Position numbers and translations under genes: made by a program | In this document: positions 1 through 10,354 of the stretch, piece by piece | How the letters are laid out: each line of letters starts with the position of its first letter | Numbering within the stretch: the first letter of the stretch is position 1 | Notes under the pieces: generated by a model | The model's input: only the letters and a program-made list of their open reading frames with translations | The model's database searches: none | Told to the model about the DNA's origin: nothing | Assembly (NCBI GenBank): GCA_037176705.1 | Contig: CM073899.1 | Location: forward strand, 5,146,001 to 5,210,000 | DNA length: 64,000 bases | Direction: 5' to 3' | Source of the DNA: Molossus alvarezi | Taxonomy: Eukaryota; Chordata; Mammalia; Chiroptera; Molossidae

Positions 1-378
1 GAGAGGGCAGATGGAAGCCCAAGTTGGGGGAAGAGAGAGGTTCAGAGGAGCTGGTGTGTGGTCTCAAGTTTCCAAAAGAGGGTACTGAAGGTCCAGTTCA
101 CCCTGAGTATAAACATGAGGAAGGAAGCAGACCAGGGTGGAGCAACAGTCAACAGGGATTCTCAGACTTGAGGGAGCTCCCAAGTTCTTGACAGAGGGCA
201 GCTTGGTACTCAGGAGCAGAGAGACCTGGGACTCTGACAGCTCGGTTCCTAGCAGAGAGGCCCAGCCTCATAGAGTCACCTGCCAAAGACTCTAGCCCAG
301 CCTCTGTTTACCTGAGATTCTAACCAGATTCTAGCATGTACTCAGAATGTTAAGAATCAAAATCTGTCCCTACCAACT
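1..378. other. Unassigned sequence
   Basis: No ORF of interest, tRNA-like box pair or recognised repeat was seen here. Base composition is ordinary for mammalian non-coding DNA. It may be flank of the LTR-like element that follows, but no terminal duplication supports this. Confidence 0.4.
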
Positions 379-969
379 GTGGTTAAAGTTTGTCTGGATC
401 AGTAGTTTAGAAGGTGAACTCACAGGTAGATTTCCGACCACCAGTCAGCAGTGGAAACAAAGGCTTCCCAGGTGCATCCTCGGGGTCCTGGGTGATTGTC
501 CAGAGATTCAGTGATGAATCTGAGCCTATGCAACTTGTGCCAACATGGCTGTCAAAGAAAAACCAGAGATGGACTCTAGTGAAAGCAGTAAAAACAGATT
601 TTATTCAGGACTATTGCCAGAGGGAACAGAGCCAGGCCCCATTCTGAATGCAGAATGGACAAGTAAAAATTTATGGCCAGGGTGGGGGCTGGGGAGTCAG
701 TGGATGGAAAATTGCTAAGAAGAAACATCAGAGGAAAGGAGGATTCTGCCTAAACTGACCTCACAGGATCTTTGCTGAGACAGGCCAGGTGACTAGACAT
801 CACTTGAGGGGTGAGGGACCTGATCAGATATCGAGATGATCAGATATCAATGGAGGAGGTTCTTTCTAATGTGACTCAGCAGGATTCTTGCTAAAACTGG
901 ATTTCACAAGGAAGTGACAGATGGGTTCAGGAGAAGGTTCAGGATTCTGACTAAAAGTTGTTCAAGCAA
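379..969 (-). repeat. Possible solo retroviral-type LTR, antisense
   Basis: On the minus strand this reads like an LTR. A TATA-like CCATAAATTT near 671-680 is followed about 60 bases downstream by a polyadenylation signal AATAAA near 600-605, then a U5-like segment. The plus-strand text begins TGTGG at 379 and ends near ...TTCA at 969, giving plausible TG...CA ends. A short direct repeat (GATCAGATATC) occurs twice near 821-850. I saw no matching short target duplication and no internal retroviral genes, so at most it is a solo LTR. Family unknown; the call rests on signal spacing alone. Confidence 0.35.
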
Positions 970-1420
970 AGAATCCTCATCAATGATGTGATTATAAATA
1001 CTTACTGTAAGGACATTGATCAAGATAGTGTGTAGGTAAACGCGGTCTCATCTCCTCCCACAACCACATCAAAATTACAACTAAACTACAGAACAACCAT
1101 TATTCCGAACTGCCTGAACTTGAGCCGAATGGAAGTCCTACAACTACGAAATTAAAGAAGCAGCCACATGGAGACTGGTAGGAGGGGCAAAGGAGGACGG
1201 GCTGGTCCCACACCCACAAGTGGCGGATAAAAATCAGGAGGACACCTCAGTTGTAAAGGTCCTCTCTGAGGACTGAGGGGTCCCCGTCCCACACCAGGCA
1301 CCCCACTATGGGTTCAAGTGCCAGAAAGAGAAGTTTTCTATTACTTCTGGCCATAAAAACCAGTGGGAACTGAGGCTGAGGGAGGCTGAGGCTGCTGGAG
1401 CCTCAGGCAGCTCCTTTTGC

Positions 1421-2596
1421 ATGTCCCAAGTGAAAGAACAGAACAGAACTCCAGGAAAAGAACTAAATGGAATGGAGATAAGCAATCAATCAGATGCAGA
1501 GTTCAAAACACTGGTTATAAGGATGCTCAAGGAACTTAGTGAGACCTTCAAGGAACTTAAGGAGAACTCCAAGGAACTTAGTGAGAACATCAACAACATA
1601 AAAAAGGACCAGTCTGAAATGAAGGATGCACAGTCAGAAATGAAGGATGCACAAACTAAAATAAAGAATAATTTACAGGGAATCCATAGTAAAGTAGGTG
1701 AAGCCAAGAAGCAAACCACTGACCTGGAATATAAGGAAGCAAAAACAACCAATCAGAACAGCAAAAAGAAAAAAGAATCCAAAAAAATGAGGAGAGTGTA
1801 AGGAGCCTCTGAGACAACTTCAAGTGTACCAACTGCACATCATGGGGGTGCCAGAATGAGAAGAGAGAGAGCAAGAAGTTGAAAACCTATTTGAAAAAAT
1901 GACAGAAAACTTCCCTAACTTGGTGAAGGAAACAGACATACAAGACCAGGAAACAGAGAATCCCAAACAAGATGAACCCGAAGGTACCCACACCAAGACA
2001 CATCATCATCAAAATGTCAAAGGTTAAAGACTAAGAGAGAATCTTTTTTTTTTTTTTTATCCTCACCCGAGGACATTTTTCCAGTTTTTGTACAGATAGA
2101 GTGGGAGGGAGAGAGAGGAAGAGATAGAGAGAAACATCGATGCGAAAGGGACACATCGAGTGGCTGGCACCGCACGACCAACCAGGGCCGGGGACAAACT
2201 GCAACCGAAGTACGTGCCCTTAGCGGGAACCGAACCCGGGTCTCTCCGGACCACAGGCCGACGCTCTAACCGCTGAGCCAAACCGGCCAGGGCCTAAGAG
2301 AGAATCTTAAAAGCAGCAAGAGAAAAGCAGTTACCGATAAAGGAGCTCCCATAAAACTGTTAGCCAGTTTCTCAAAAAAAACTTTGCAGGCCAGAAAGCA
2401 GTGGCAAGAGATATTCAAAGTGGTGCAAAGCAATGACCTACAACCAAGATTACTCTATCCTGCAAACCTATCATTTAGAATCAATGGACATATCAAGAGT
2501 TCCCCAGACAAGAAAAAGCTAAAGGAGTTCATCACCACCAAACCAGTATTATATGAAATGTTGAAGGGTCTTTTTGAAGGAGAAAAAGAACAATAA
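1421..2596 (+). pseudogene. HAL1 ORF1 (L1 ORF1-like RNA-binding protein), broken
   Basis: L1 ORF1 protein is a trimeric coiled-coil RNA chaperone that coats the element RNA in cytoplasmic ribonucleoprotein particles. The first 126 codons (1421-1801) are open and strongly coiled-coil: heptad-like runs rich in Lys, Glu, Leu and Asn, with internal repeats of KELSE/KELKE and SEMKDAQ. After the stop at 1801 the text continues in a shifted frame with the typical NLFEK, ENFPNLVKET block (about 1880-1940). The SINE at 2046-2293 interrupts the central region. The C-terminal domain resumes at 2384-2596 (QPRLLYPANLSF, TTKPVLYEMLKGLF) and ends in a stop. It has a frame change, a stop and an insertion, so it is not functional. 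SEMKDAQ is a tandem 8-codon repeat not obvious in the three L1s nearby. Confidence 0.8.
2046..2293 (-). mobile_element. VES-type SINE (type A), inserted in HAL1
   Basis: The minus strand starts GCCCTGGCCGGTTTGGCTCA and carries tRNA-like promoter boxes: an A box (TGGCTCAGCGGTTAGAGCG) and a B box (GGTTCGGTTCC). After a pyrimidine-rich body with CTCTCTCCCTCCCACTC, it ends with CCTCGGGTGAGG and a poly(A) tract, seen as poly(T) from 2046. A perfect 15-bp TSD, CTAAGAGAGAATCTT, lies at 2031-2045 and 2294-2308. It is full length, and the target is HAL1 ORF1, so it is younger than the HAL1. Confidence 0.93.
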
Positions 2597-2858
2597 AATG
2601 GCAATAAATACATATCTATTAACAATTGAATCTACAAACAAAATGAGCAAGCAGAACAGAAACAGACTCAAAGATACAGAGAACTTTTTGTTGCTTGCCA
2701 AATGGGAGAAGGCTGGAGGAGTGGGTGAAGAAGATGAAGGAATTAAGAAGTACAAATTGGTTAGACTGATGAACCTCAAAGAGAAGGGGGGAGGGAAGGC
2801 AGGAAGAGATAAACCAAGAAACTTCTATGCATATGTGCATAACCAATGGACACAAAAA

Positions 2859-2925
2859 TAGGGTGGGGAAGGCAGGAAGGGGGTGGGATTGGGGAGGAGG
2901 GGGTCATTTGGGGGAAAAGGGGGGA
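2859..2925 (+). other. G-rich tract in the HAL1 3' UTR
   Basis: A polypurine tract with at least five runs of three to six G lies just upstream of the tail. Such G-rich tracts are typical of L1 3' UTRs and can form G-quadruplexes. Structure is inferred from base runs only. Confidence 0.6.
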
Positions 2926-3164
2926 CATCTGTAATACATTCAACAATAAAGATAAGTTTAAAAAAAATACTTACTGTATCAAAATATCTATTACCATTAT
3001 AATAGCCACATGTAATTAGCAGAGAATTTTCTGCTTAAATCATAGGTTTTAATAGCTTCACCCTCATGCAAGAATAGACAATCTCACACCTAGTTACCCT
3101 TAAATACCAACAATGTTTATAACACCGAGGAGGTGTATTGTGGCAGGGAATTGAATTAATTTTG

Positions 3165-3290
3165 GTCCGTCCCTGGGTAAAAAGGCCAGACTTCAGTCCG
3201 AGTTTCATACTGATGTTCCCAAGTCACTGTCTGAGCTATGGTTTCCTCATCTGTAGAAAGAAGACATTTACCTTGAGACCCTTCTGACTG
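3165..3290 (+). repeat. MIR fragment (tRNA-core SINE)
   Basis: The text CTGAGCTATGGTTTCCTC followed by ATCTGTAGAAAG matches the core of the ancient mammalian MIR SINE. Flanking similarity is weak, as expected for a repeat older than placental radiation. Confidence 0.6.
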
Positions 3291-3354
3291 AAAACATGAA
3301 CTAGTTCTGTCATTACTCTGGACCTACACCTGCTACCATCTGTGACCTGACCTA

Positions 3355-3548
3355 GAACAGCTGCTCTCAAGTTTAAGCATCATCAGAACCTCTAGGAGGG
3401 TTTCAAACCTCTGAAGGCAGGGCCCCACCTGCAGAGTTGCTGACTCAGGAGCCATGGGCAGAGCCGAGAAGCTGCATTTCTGATAAGTTCTAAGGAGGCT
3501 GACACTGCTGGTCTGTGTCCCACAGCTGGAGGACCCCTGCCATGTGGC
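3355..3548 (+). mobile_element. MER5A-type hAT-Charlie MITE
   Basis: This non-autonomous DNA transposon matches remembered MER5A along nearly its whole length: CAAGTTTAAGCATCATCAGA, then GGGCCCCACCTGCAGAGTT, then GCATTTCTGATAAGTTCTAA, then GCTGACACTGCTGGTC. The terminal inverted repeats are degraded. It is an inactive relic. Confidence 0.8.
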
Positions 3549-3589
3549 AACACCCCAGGCCATTCACCCAAGGACAAACCACAGGGGTG

Positions 3590-5399
3590 CTCACTACAGG
3601 GCCGAGTAGAATCAAACCCTGTTCAAGGGGTGAACTGAAAGTTTGGGATTTCTTAAATTGAGGATGATTCTAATGTATAGGTCCTAATCCAGGGAGGAGG
3701 AAATTCATACCAATAATGACATTAAGGATTGCTTTTCTGGGGCATTTTGCCTTTCTTTTAAAGAATTATGCATTCTAAAGGGAAATGTCACATCGAGTTC
3801 TGAGTTTTTTATTGGCTTGGTTTTCAGGGTAAAACTCTATTTTCTGAATGGCTGGTGGCCAGTCTCCACCTACCATATCCTATAACAGACACACCCATAC
3901 CTGTACTTCTATTGATATCTGATGTAGAATATTTTATTTTCAAAAAAAGTTCAATGATAAAAAGAATATATTTCTTTATTTGTCATTTTAATTTTTTATT
4001 TTTATGTTATTACAGTCTGCTTTGTACCTTTGGGGGGTAAAGTCAGCTTGTTCTAATTACACTTATAAAATAAAAGCTTCCCCTGGGCCCCTAATATTTC
4101 AACATTTCTATTGCTTCGCATCTGGATATTTTTGGAGCCTGACGCACACCTCCGTGGTTCTGTGAGAACACTAGCCGACTGTGCAGATGCACACGGAGGC
4201 CGTGGGGATGTGGGCCGCCTTGTCCAGAAAGTGCTGACGGAAGCATTGTACCTGTGAGATGGTAAATGTGACTTCTAAAACAATAATAATAATGGCAAAT
4301 GCGTTTAGCTCATTGCAGAAATGCTGTGGATCATTTTTTGCTGTTTTCCTTCGTTCTGTATCATTTCAGTAAGTTCACCTAGAGATTTAGTAGAAGTGCT
4401 GTGGCCAAGAAAACACAGGCCCTCTGAATTCACTTCTTTGCTTGAAAAAATTGCGACCTAAAATCTCCTATTCAAAAGCTTTGTCTTTTTATGTTCATTT
4501 CCTCTTAAGGATTCCAACCAAGCTTCATTTTTGTGAGAAATGAAATTAGTAGATATTCATTTATTTTGTTTTTTACAGGTAAGTTATAAAGTGATGGTAG
4601 GTGTTCTTCAGTCAAACTCACTGATTTGGAAGTGTCAGGAAAATGACCACGTCAGTCAGTAGTCCAGACAACACGATGCACCACATTGATGATGGATGTC
4701 ACTGTGTTCCCGCTCTTCACCTGGATTCGGTCTGCATGGTCTAATCTATGTCTGGTGTGATCAATAGCATGGCCACTTAATACTCAATTTGAAGCTTCAG
4801 AGCTTTCATGGTCCTTGTCCCCTCTCCTCTCCATTAATAACGGCCATCTGCACTTTCATTCCTTTTAACGAGCGAAGTGATTTTATTTCATCATCAGTAT
4901 GTTCTGGGAACAGCTCTGCAAATGCTACATGCAAACCAGAAATTGCCTGCGGTAATTACAAAATCCATCTGAAGTTTCAAAACTAAAATATTTCCCCCAG
5001 TCTTTATAATACTCATTTCAGGCACAAGCTCACCACTAACAAATATCCAGTAAAGTCCTTTTACCAAATCAATAATATTTTGAATCTAAAAGGAATAAAA
5101 TCAGTGAAAAAATTAACCCTTTGCTGCCCTGTTATTCTAAGCAGTGCCCCAATTAGAGCTAAACTGTATTACTATCCTCAAGTTGCCCTCTTTCTACAAA
5201 TGCAAAATAAACTTGGGAATAACGACAAAAATGAGCCGTATTTTGCTAGTATTAGACTAATGTCTGTACATTTTTGCTATGTCTGCATAGCCCTCTAAAC
5301 TCAACAGTTTCGTAATCTGAATTCTCTAAAGGCTAAAGGAGTGTTTGTGACACCAAAGAAAGACTGTCTCTGTATTTTCCATGGTCTCAAGTCTTTTAT
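3590..5399. other. Unique AT-rich sequence, no gene or clear repeat
   Basis: Short ORFs here have no recognisable motif. The part at about 4250-4620 is repeat-free, of balanced complexity and reads like candidate conserved non-coding DNA (see findings). A TTTTTACAG next to GTAAG near 4571-4585 looks like back-to-back splice sites, but no reading frame supports an exon. Confidence 0.4.
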
Positions 5400-6215
5400 T
5401 TATGTCTTGTAAGGTCTATGTCTATGCACAGCATTTCTGACACCGAAGTATAGAGGTTTCCTCCCACATCAGCCAGTTCCCCAGCTCTCCAGATACCACT
5501 GGGTGTTTCATGGTCTGGTTCAGTTCTGCCCCCTGGAGATGGAGCTGCCCCATTTCAGATCCAATCACAAATCTTGTACCTCCTGCACTTCTGACCAACT
5601 GGCTATAAACTAGGGGTTCCCAGGACTCCTCCTCAGGTTCCCAAATTTGCCAGAGCAGCTCAGAGAACTCAGGAAAATGTTTCATTTATTATTACAAAGG
5701 ATACAACTCATGAGCAGCCAATGGGAGAGAGGTGTGGGGCCAGGATAGGGAGGGGCACAGAGCTCCCCAGGTCCCTTCTGGGCCAACCACCCCCAGCACC
5801 TGCATGCATCCATCAAACTGAAAGTTCTCCAAACCCGTATTTCAGGTCTTTATGGTTGTACCCCGACATAGGCCAGACTGAGTCAATCATTGACCATTGG
5901 TGACCTTTATGACCTTCACCTTCTGTGCCCTCCCTGTAGGTGAGAGGGGCAGGCTGAAAATTCTAAACTTCTTCTCACTTGGTTGGTTCCTCAGGTACCC
6001 ATTCCCCATCCTGAAGCTTCCTAGAGGTCCCCAAGTGTCACTCATTATCAGTAAACAAGGGCTGGCTTAAGGGAGACTTACTATGAATAACAAAAGACAT
6101 CCTCCCACCTCACCACTGCGGAAATGCCAAGGGTTTTAGAAGCTCTGTGCCGGAAGCCAGGAAAGTAGACCATACATGTATTCCTTACTGTGTATACCAC
6201 AGCATCACATACCAC
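5400..6215 (-). mobile_element. ERV-L type LTR (MLT2/MER21-like), antisense
   Basis: Read on the minus strand, this matches the layout of an old ERV-L class LTR. It starts near 6215 (TGTGATGCTGTGGTATACAC), has a CATAAAG TATA-like element near 5850, an AATAAATG polyadenylation region near 5680-5690, then a long U5-like part (GAACCCCTAGTTTATAGCC; GGTCAGAAGTGCAGG). Similarity extends over about 800 bases. No internal retroviral coding sequence adjoins it, so it is a solo LTR. The exact subfamily name is uncertain. Confidence 0.65.
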
Positions 6216-6720
6216 TAAACATCACAATTAAGGCAAAGGTAGGCTAAAAATTTCAAATGACTAGTAAAACCCACCCAAATCTCAGAATTACACTTTGAGG
6301 AGCCACCTATTAGGCCCTTTAAATCATGTCTGATATGTTTATCATTCTGCCTTATCAATCAGGGGGTTATAGTATAATTAACTCGAAGTCATATCACACT
6401 ATGATCCCAAAGGTAGCCACACTGAACGGATCAAATGTGTCCACATTTTTCTTTTCATTATCATTGTTATGAATACATTATTATTTTTTATTAAAGATAT
6501 ACTGTGGAGACTATGAGGTGTACTAGGCCGAAGTTAGACACAAAGGCCTAAGAGAATCAGAAAGAAAAAAACGGGAGCCGTGCATCTGCATAATCTCGAG
6601 AGCTTTTAAAGCTTGGCACCGTAATTGCAGTGCTTCGTGGACAAACGCCATGTCTCTGCCTCTGACTGGGCCTGCAGCCTCTCGTTACTCATTAGAGTGC
6701 TCCTACCTTCCATGATTATT
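6216..6720. other. Unassigned AT-rich sequence
   Basis: No recognised repeat, ORF or RNA gene was seen. There are short A- and T-rich runs near 6470-6490. Confidence 0.4.
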
Positions 6721-6806
6721 TTCTATGATTCTGATTTGATGGGTCTGGGATGGGGCCCAGGAATTTATCGTTTTGAAAGCTCATCAAGTGATTCTTCTGT
6801 GCAATC
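6721..6806 (+). repeat. MER5-like hAT fragment
   Basis: TTCTGATTTGATGGGTCTGG, then GATGGGGCCCAGGAATTTAT and GAAAGCTCATCAAGTGATTC follow the right half of MER5-type MITEs. The left half is missing or too diverged to see. Confidence 0.6.
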
Positions 6807-7154
6807 AATTTGCAAACCCTTTAATCAGACAGGTGGAGATGAAAGCCAGAAAGTGATGGGACTTTGCTTGTGAAGGGGCCTGAAATTTCACTACCACAGT
6901 TTTCTTCCTCGAGCATCGTGTCTTGTCAGCTGTCAGTATTTCAATGGCAGTATTTCCAAGGAAGATGTGTGCACTGACAGACCGTAAGATCAAGGACTAA
7001 GACCCAGGATGTGTCATTCAGGAGCATGAGATCCCCAGAAGACAAAGGATGATGAGATTAAATCCATGTCCACTTGAATCACAGGACTGGAGAGGCCAGG
7101 GACCCAGGAGGTTGCAGTAGGGAGTCTTGGCCCCATTAAAAGAGTATAAAGATA
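6807..7154. other. Unassigned sequence
   Basis: No gene or clear repeat visible. Confidence 0.4.
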
Positions 7155-7290
7155 GATTTAGGGATGATGTAATCAAAGCTCTGGAAGTTTCAGTAACTTT
7201 GCCCAAATCATACAACTCTGTGCCCAAGCTGTCTGTATAAACCCCAAGTCAGAACACTAATGTCCGTCCTCTTTCTACCATGTGGTGCGG
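7155..7290 (+). repeat. MIR fragment
   Basis: The run AGTAACTTTGCCCAAATCAT, followed by ACAACTCTG and a stretch like the MIR 'accagatc' tail (CCCCAAGTCAGAACACTAAT), is the typical MIR central-to-3' order. It is diverged. Confidence 0.6.
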
Positions 7291-7797
7291 AAATTGTCAA
7301 ATTTCCAGTTTTACCTCTGACGGACCCTGTAATGGAGAAATACTCATAAAAAGCCATTTCAAATAGCTTAAAAATATTTGGTGTTGCAAGTTGTCCAAAA
7401 GTTCCATGCGTCCTCAGCTCAGCGTCTTCTTTCTCATTCTGTCACCTTCCCTTCAATCGGGATCACTTTACACCGGCAGCCCTGGTCCTTTGGCAGCTCT
7501 GTTTTCCACGTTGTGAAAATTGTGTTCAAGACCATCTCTGTGTCACCTGCATGTCAGAGTTTAGAAAACTAGCAAGAGGCTGAGTGTGAGAATAAAGGAA
7601 TGAAATGTTCTTTCTTGGATTTTGCATTGATCTTTAGCAGAATGTGCCAGGTAATGGCAATAACAGGAAGAATCTCTGGAAAGTGCTCACAGAACTCTTA
7701 ACTGGGATCTGGCACGGGAGTGTCGACAATGTAGCCCAGTATTTTCTTCTCTCACATTTCTTTTTCATGACTCTTCTCACCTCTGGGACACTCTCCA
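7291..7797. other. Unassigned sequence
   Basis: No gene, RNA or recognised repeat. Open frames are under 70 codons and lack motifs. Confidence 0.4.
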
Positions 7798-8150
7798 CAT
7801 GTTATGGACTGAATGATTGTGCCCCACCCCAAATACATACGTTGAAACCCTACCCCACTGTGATGGTGTTAGGAGGTGGGGCCTTGGGAGGCAATTAGGG
7901 TTAGATGAGGTGGTGGGGGTGGCACCCTCATGATTGGGGTTAGTGTCCTTACTAGAGTCAGCAGAGGGCTGGCTTCCTTTCTCTCCTCTCCACTGTGTGA
8001 GGACCAGAGGGTCACTGGCCTCTCCAGTCCCATGATCAAGTGGACATGGCTTTAATCTCATCATCCTTGTTCTGCTCGGGATCACACACTCCCAAATTAC
8101 TTATCCTGGGTCCTAGTCCTTTATCTTATGATGTTTTAGTTGACACAGCC
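7798..8150 (+). mobile_element. MLT1-type (ERVL-MaLR) LTR
   Basis: Starts TGTTATGGACTGAATGATTG and continues with GTTGAAACCCTACCCC, GTGATGGTGTTAGGAGGTGG, then GGGGTTAGTGTCCTTACTAG and ACTGTGTGAGGACCAGAGGG. This is the known order of MLT1-class LTRs. The 3' part is diverged (CCCAAATTACTTATCCTGG onward), and no internal region follows. Confidence 0.75.
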
Positions 8151-9066
8151 TTCCTTGAAAATACTGCAATTTAAATACTGAAGACTGACAAGTCTCAAAG
8201 TTCTGAGGAAGAAAATTGTGATAATGAAATTTCAGGCCAAGCCCTGTGAGAAATTAATGTTATTTACAAACCACAGGCCTATGGTACTCTGTCACCAAAG
8301 CCGGAACTGAGACACTTCACCAGAGCAACTCAGGGTCCCTGGGCACTTGCTTGGCTTTCTTGCAAAATAGTTTTGCACATTGTTTGCCCTTCAGTTTCTG
8401 GGGTTTTCAAATGCGGTCTTTCAAAGCGTATCGCAAACATCACTTCCCTATTCCCTTCAGGGAGAACTATTTTCTTCCTCTAACATATGACATTCGTAAT
8501 TTCTACCCTTTGTTATTTCTGGACATTGTCTCCACAGGACAGTACTTTGTCCAGTTGTCAATTAGTCCATGAGTAAGTGATTGAATTGAGAAATAGATTA
8601 TTGACCATATATTTAGATTTAGGATTCAATAGTTTCATTATTATTAAACATTTTAGTACAAGCCTCATTTTCCACACCCACCAAAAAAGGGGAAAAAAAG
8701 ACTATTGCAAAAAAACAGATCTATACAATTTCCAACTATGTCATTCTTAATCTATTTTTGATGTGATTGCTATCAAGGTCACTAGTACCTGTTTATTGTT
8801 GAAGGGTGTAAAGAAAGAAGGGAGCAATTCTGCTCTCCCAGTGTGTATCTTGAGTCAATATTTTCCAATTCCTTTTTCCTTTATCCACATTCCAACTTCA
8901 TAAAAATGCAGAGATCACTTTACTTAAGATAAGAGACTGCTGTTTTAGGAAATACTGAAATGCAATAATCATCTCTTGTCATGATTCCATTTTATCTAAA
9001 TACGATAAAAAAAAAAAAAGCACAACCAACTTAACTGAAGAAGAAAACTTGAAAAAAGAATTACTT
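8151..9066. other. Unassigned AT-rich sequence
   Basis: No gene or clear repeat. There are A-runs near 8685-8715 and 9008-9020. The 73-codon frame at 8351-8572 has no recognisable domain. Confidence 0.4.
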
Positions 9067-9080
9067 AAAAATGTAAAAGA

Positions 9081-9328
9081 GCCCTGGCCAGTTTGGCTCA
9101 GCGGTTAGACGTTGGCCTGCAGTCCAGAGAGACCCGGGTTCAGTTCCCACTGGGGGCACATCCCTCGGTTACAGTTTGTCCCCAGCCCTGGTTGGTTGTG
9201 CGGGTGGCAGCCACTTGATGTGTCCCTTTCACGTCAATGTTTCTCTGTCTCTCTTTCTTCCTCTCTCTCCCTCCCACTCTATCTGAACAAAAAAAATGGA
9301 AAAATGTCCTCGGGTGAGGATAAAAAAA
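9081..9328 (+). mobile_element. VES-type SINE (type A), full length
   Basis: Full tRNA-derived SINE: head GCCCTGGCCAGTTTGGCTCA, A-box TGGCTCAGCGGTTAGACG, B-box GGTTCAGTTCC, a TC-rich body, a 3' CCTCGGGTGAGG hairpin and a poly(A) tail. The TSD AAAAATGTAAAAGA is at 9067-9080 and 9329-9342. It is RNA polymerase III-type in structure and was moved by L1 machinery. Confidence 0.93.
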
Positions 9329-9342
9329 AAAAATGTAAAAGA

Positions 9343-10098
9343 AATTCCAAGTTATTTTTAAACAACTCTCTTATGAATTTTCATACTTAATCTGTAATTA
9401 AGAAAGATACATTTTGCTAAACTAAATATGTTTTAACAAATTTATTATTTTAATATTTAACAATTAATCATAAAAGAAAGTAAAATTATGAGTGTTTATG
9501 ATTTCTTCATAAATATTCTGCTTTAGCAGAAAAATATCTTAGTATTTTTAAGGAATTTCATGATAAAAGCAAATCTTAACTTTACATGTAAAATATTAAA
9601 ATAATATTCATTTCTTTCACAAAATGTTGTGATTTCACTCTTCTGAGTTGGTAGAAAAAAATATCGTGCTCTATAGTTAGGATTCTTGTACCAGTTTTCA
9701 GTTAAATTTGGATGAACTGATGGTGTGGTTGAGCATCTGGGCACAGGTTCAAACAAATGTAGTTAACAATGTGGGACAAAACTACAGTTATGAGACAGAT
9801 TCTTCAGTAACACTAATATATAATGAAGAAAACAACAACAGACCTTAAAAAAATAAAAAAGTCACTTTGTTTCTACATATTTTTCTAAAGAATAACCACA
9901 GAGAGAACAATAATTTAGCAACTCAGCAATGTTTATAAACTCAGCAATGTTTATAGATTTAGCAATGTTTAGCACAGAAAACAACTAGAAGCAGCCTGTG
10001 TTTCTAGTGAAAGAAAAATCTTTGAATTACGGCCTAGCTGTATAATAGAACAATAAACAAAGTGATAGAAAACAAAATACTGGCAGAGAAAACTGTTG
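9343..10098. other. AT-rich unassigned sequence
   Basis: Low-GC DNA with many short A and T runs and no recognisable gene. It ends at the L1 target site and contains the small tandem repeat listed separately. Confidence 0.45.
9919..9971 (+). repeat. Three-copy 17-bp tandem repeat
   Basis: The unit (A)CTCAGCAATGTTTATAA occurs twice almost exactly and a third time degraded (TTTAGCAATGTTTAG). It is probably a replication-slippage product with no coding potential. Confidence 0.7.
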
Positions 10099-10354
10099 CT
10101 GTTATATAAATTTTTAAAATTTTTATTGATTTATTTTTCTTACAGATGTTTCTCCTTTTTCCCCCACTGATTCCCCCCTCCCTCTCCCTCCCTGCCCCGT
10201 AACCAGCTTTGTTGTCCATGTCCATTGTTCATGTACACATGCATATAAGTTCTGTGGTTTATCTCTCCCCCACCACCCCCTCTTCTGGGGATTGTCAGTC
10301 TGTACCCCACTTCCACGTCTCTGGGACTACCCCATTCCTCAGACTGTATGTTCA

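Larger units (their letters stand above)
1010..2964 (+). mobile_element. Complete HAL1 (half-LINE-1) retrotransposon
   Basis: This element has a LINE-1 type 5' UTR, one ORF1-like reading frame, and an L1-type 3' UTR ending in an A-rich tail, but no ORF2. It is flanked by a 14-bp identical direct repeat, AAATACTTACTGTA, at 996-1009 and 2965-2978, so both true ends are present. The 5' part (AAGATAGTGTGTAGGTAAAC and the following purine-rich text) resembles the 5' UTR of L1MA-type elements. The 3' part at about 2640-2770 resembles the classic mammalian L1 3' UTR, followed by a G-rich tract. HAL1 depends on L1 ORF2 protein supplied in trans. An antisense VES SINE at 2046-2293 interrupts ORF1. The layout and TSD are read directly; the family name is from recall. 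Confidence 0.85.

Noticed and set aside
4571..4585. TTTTTACAG directly followed by GTAAG, as in recursive splicing sites
   Set aside because: A chance match is likely in 64 kb; there is no host-gene evidence around it.
5400..6215. Provirus with coding genes beside the ERV-L-type LTR
   Set aside because: No gag, pol or env-like frames adjoin either side; only a solo LTR is visible.
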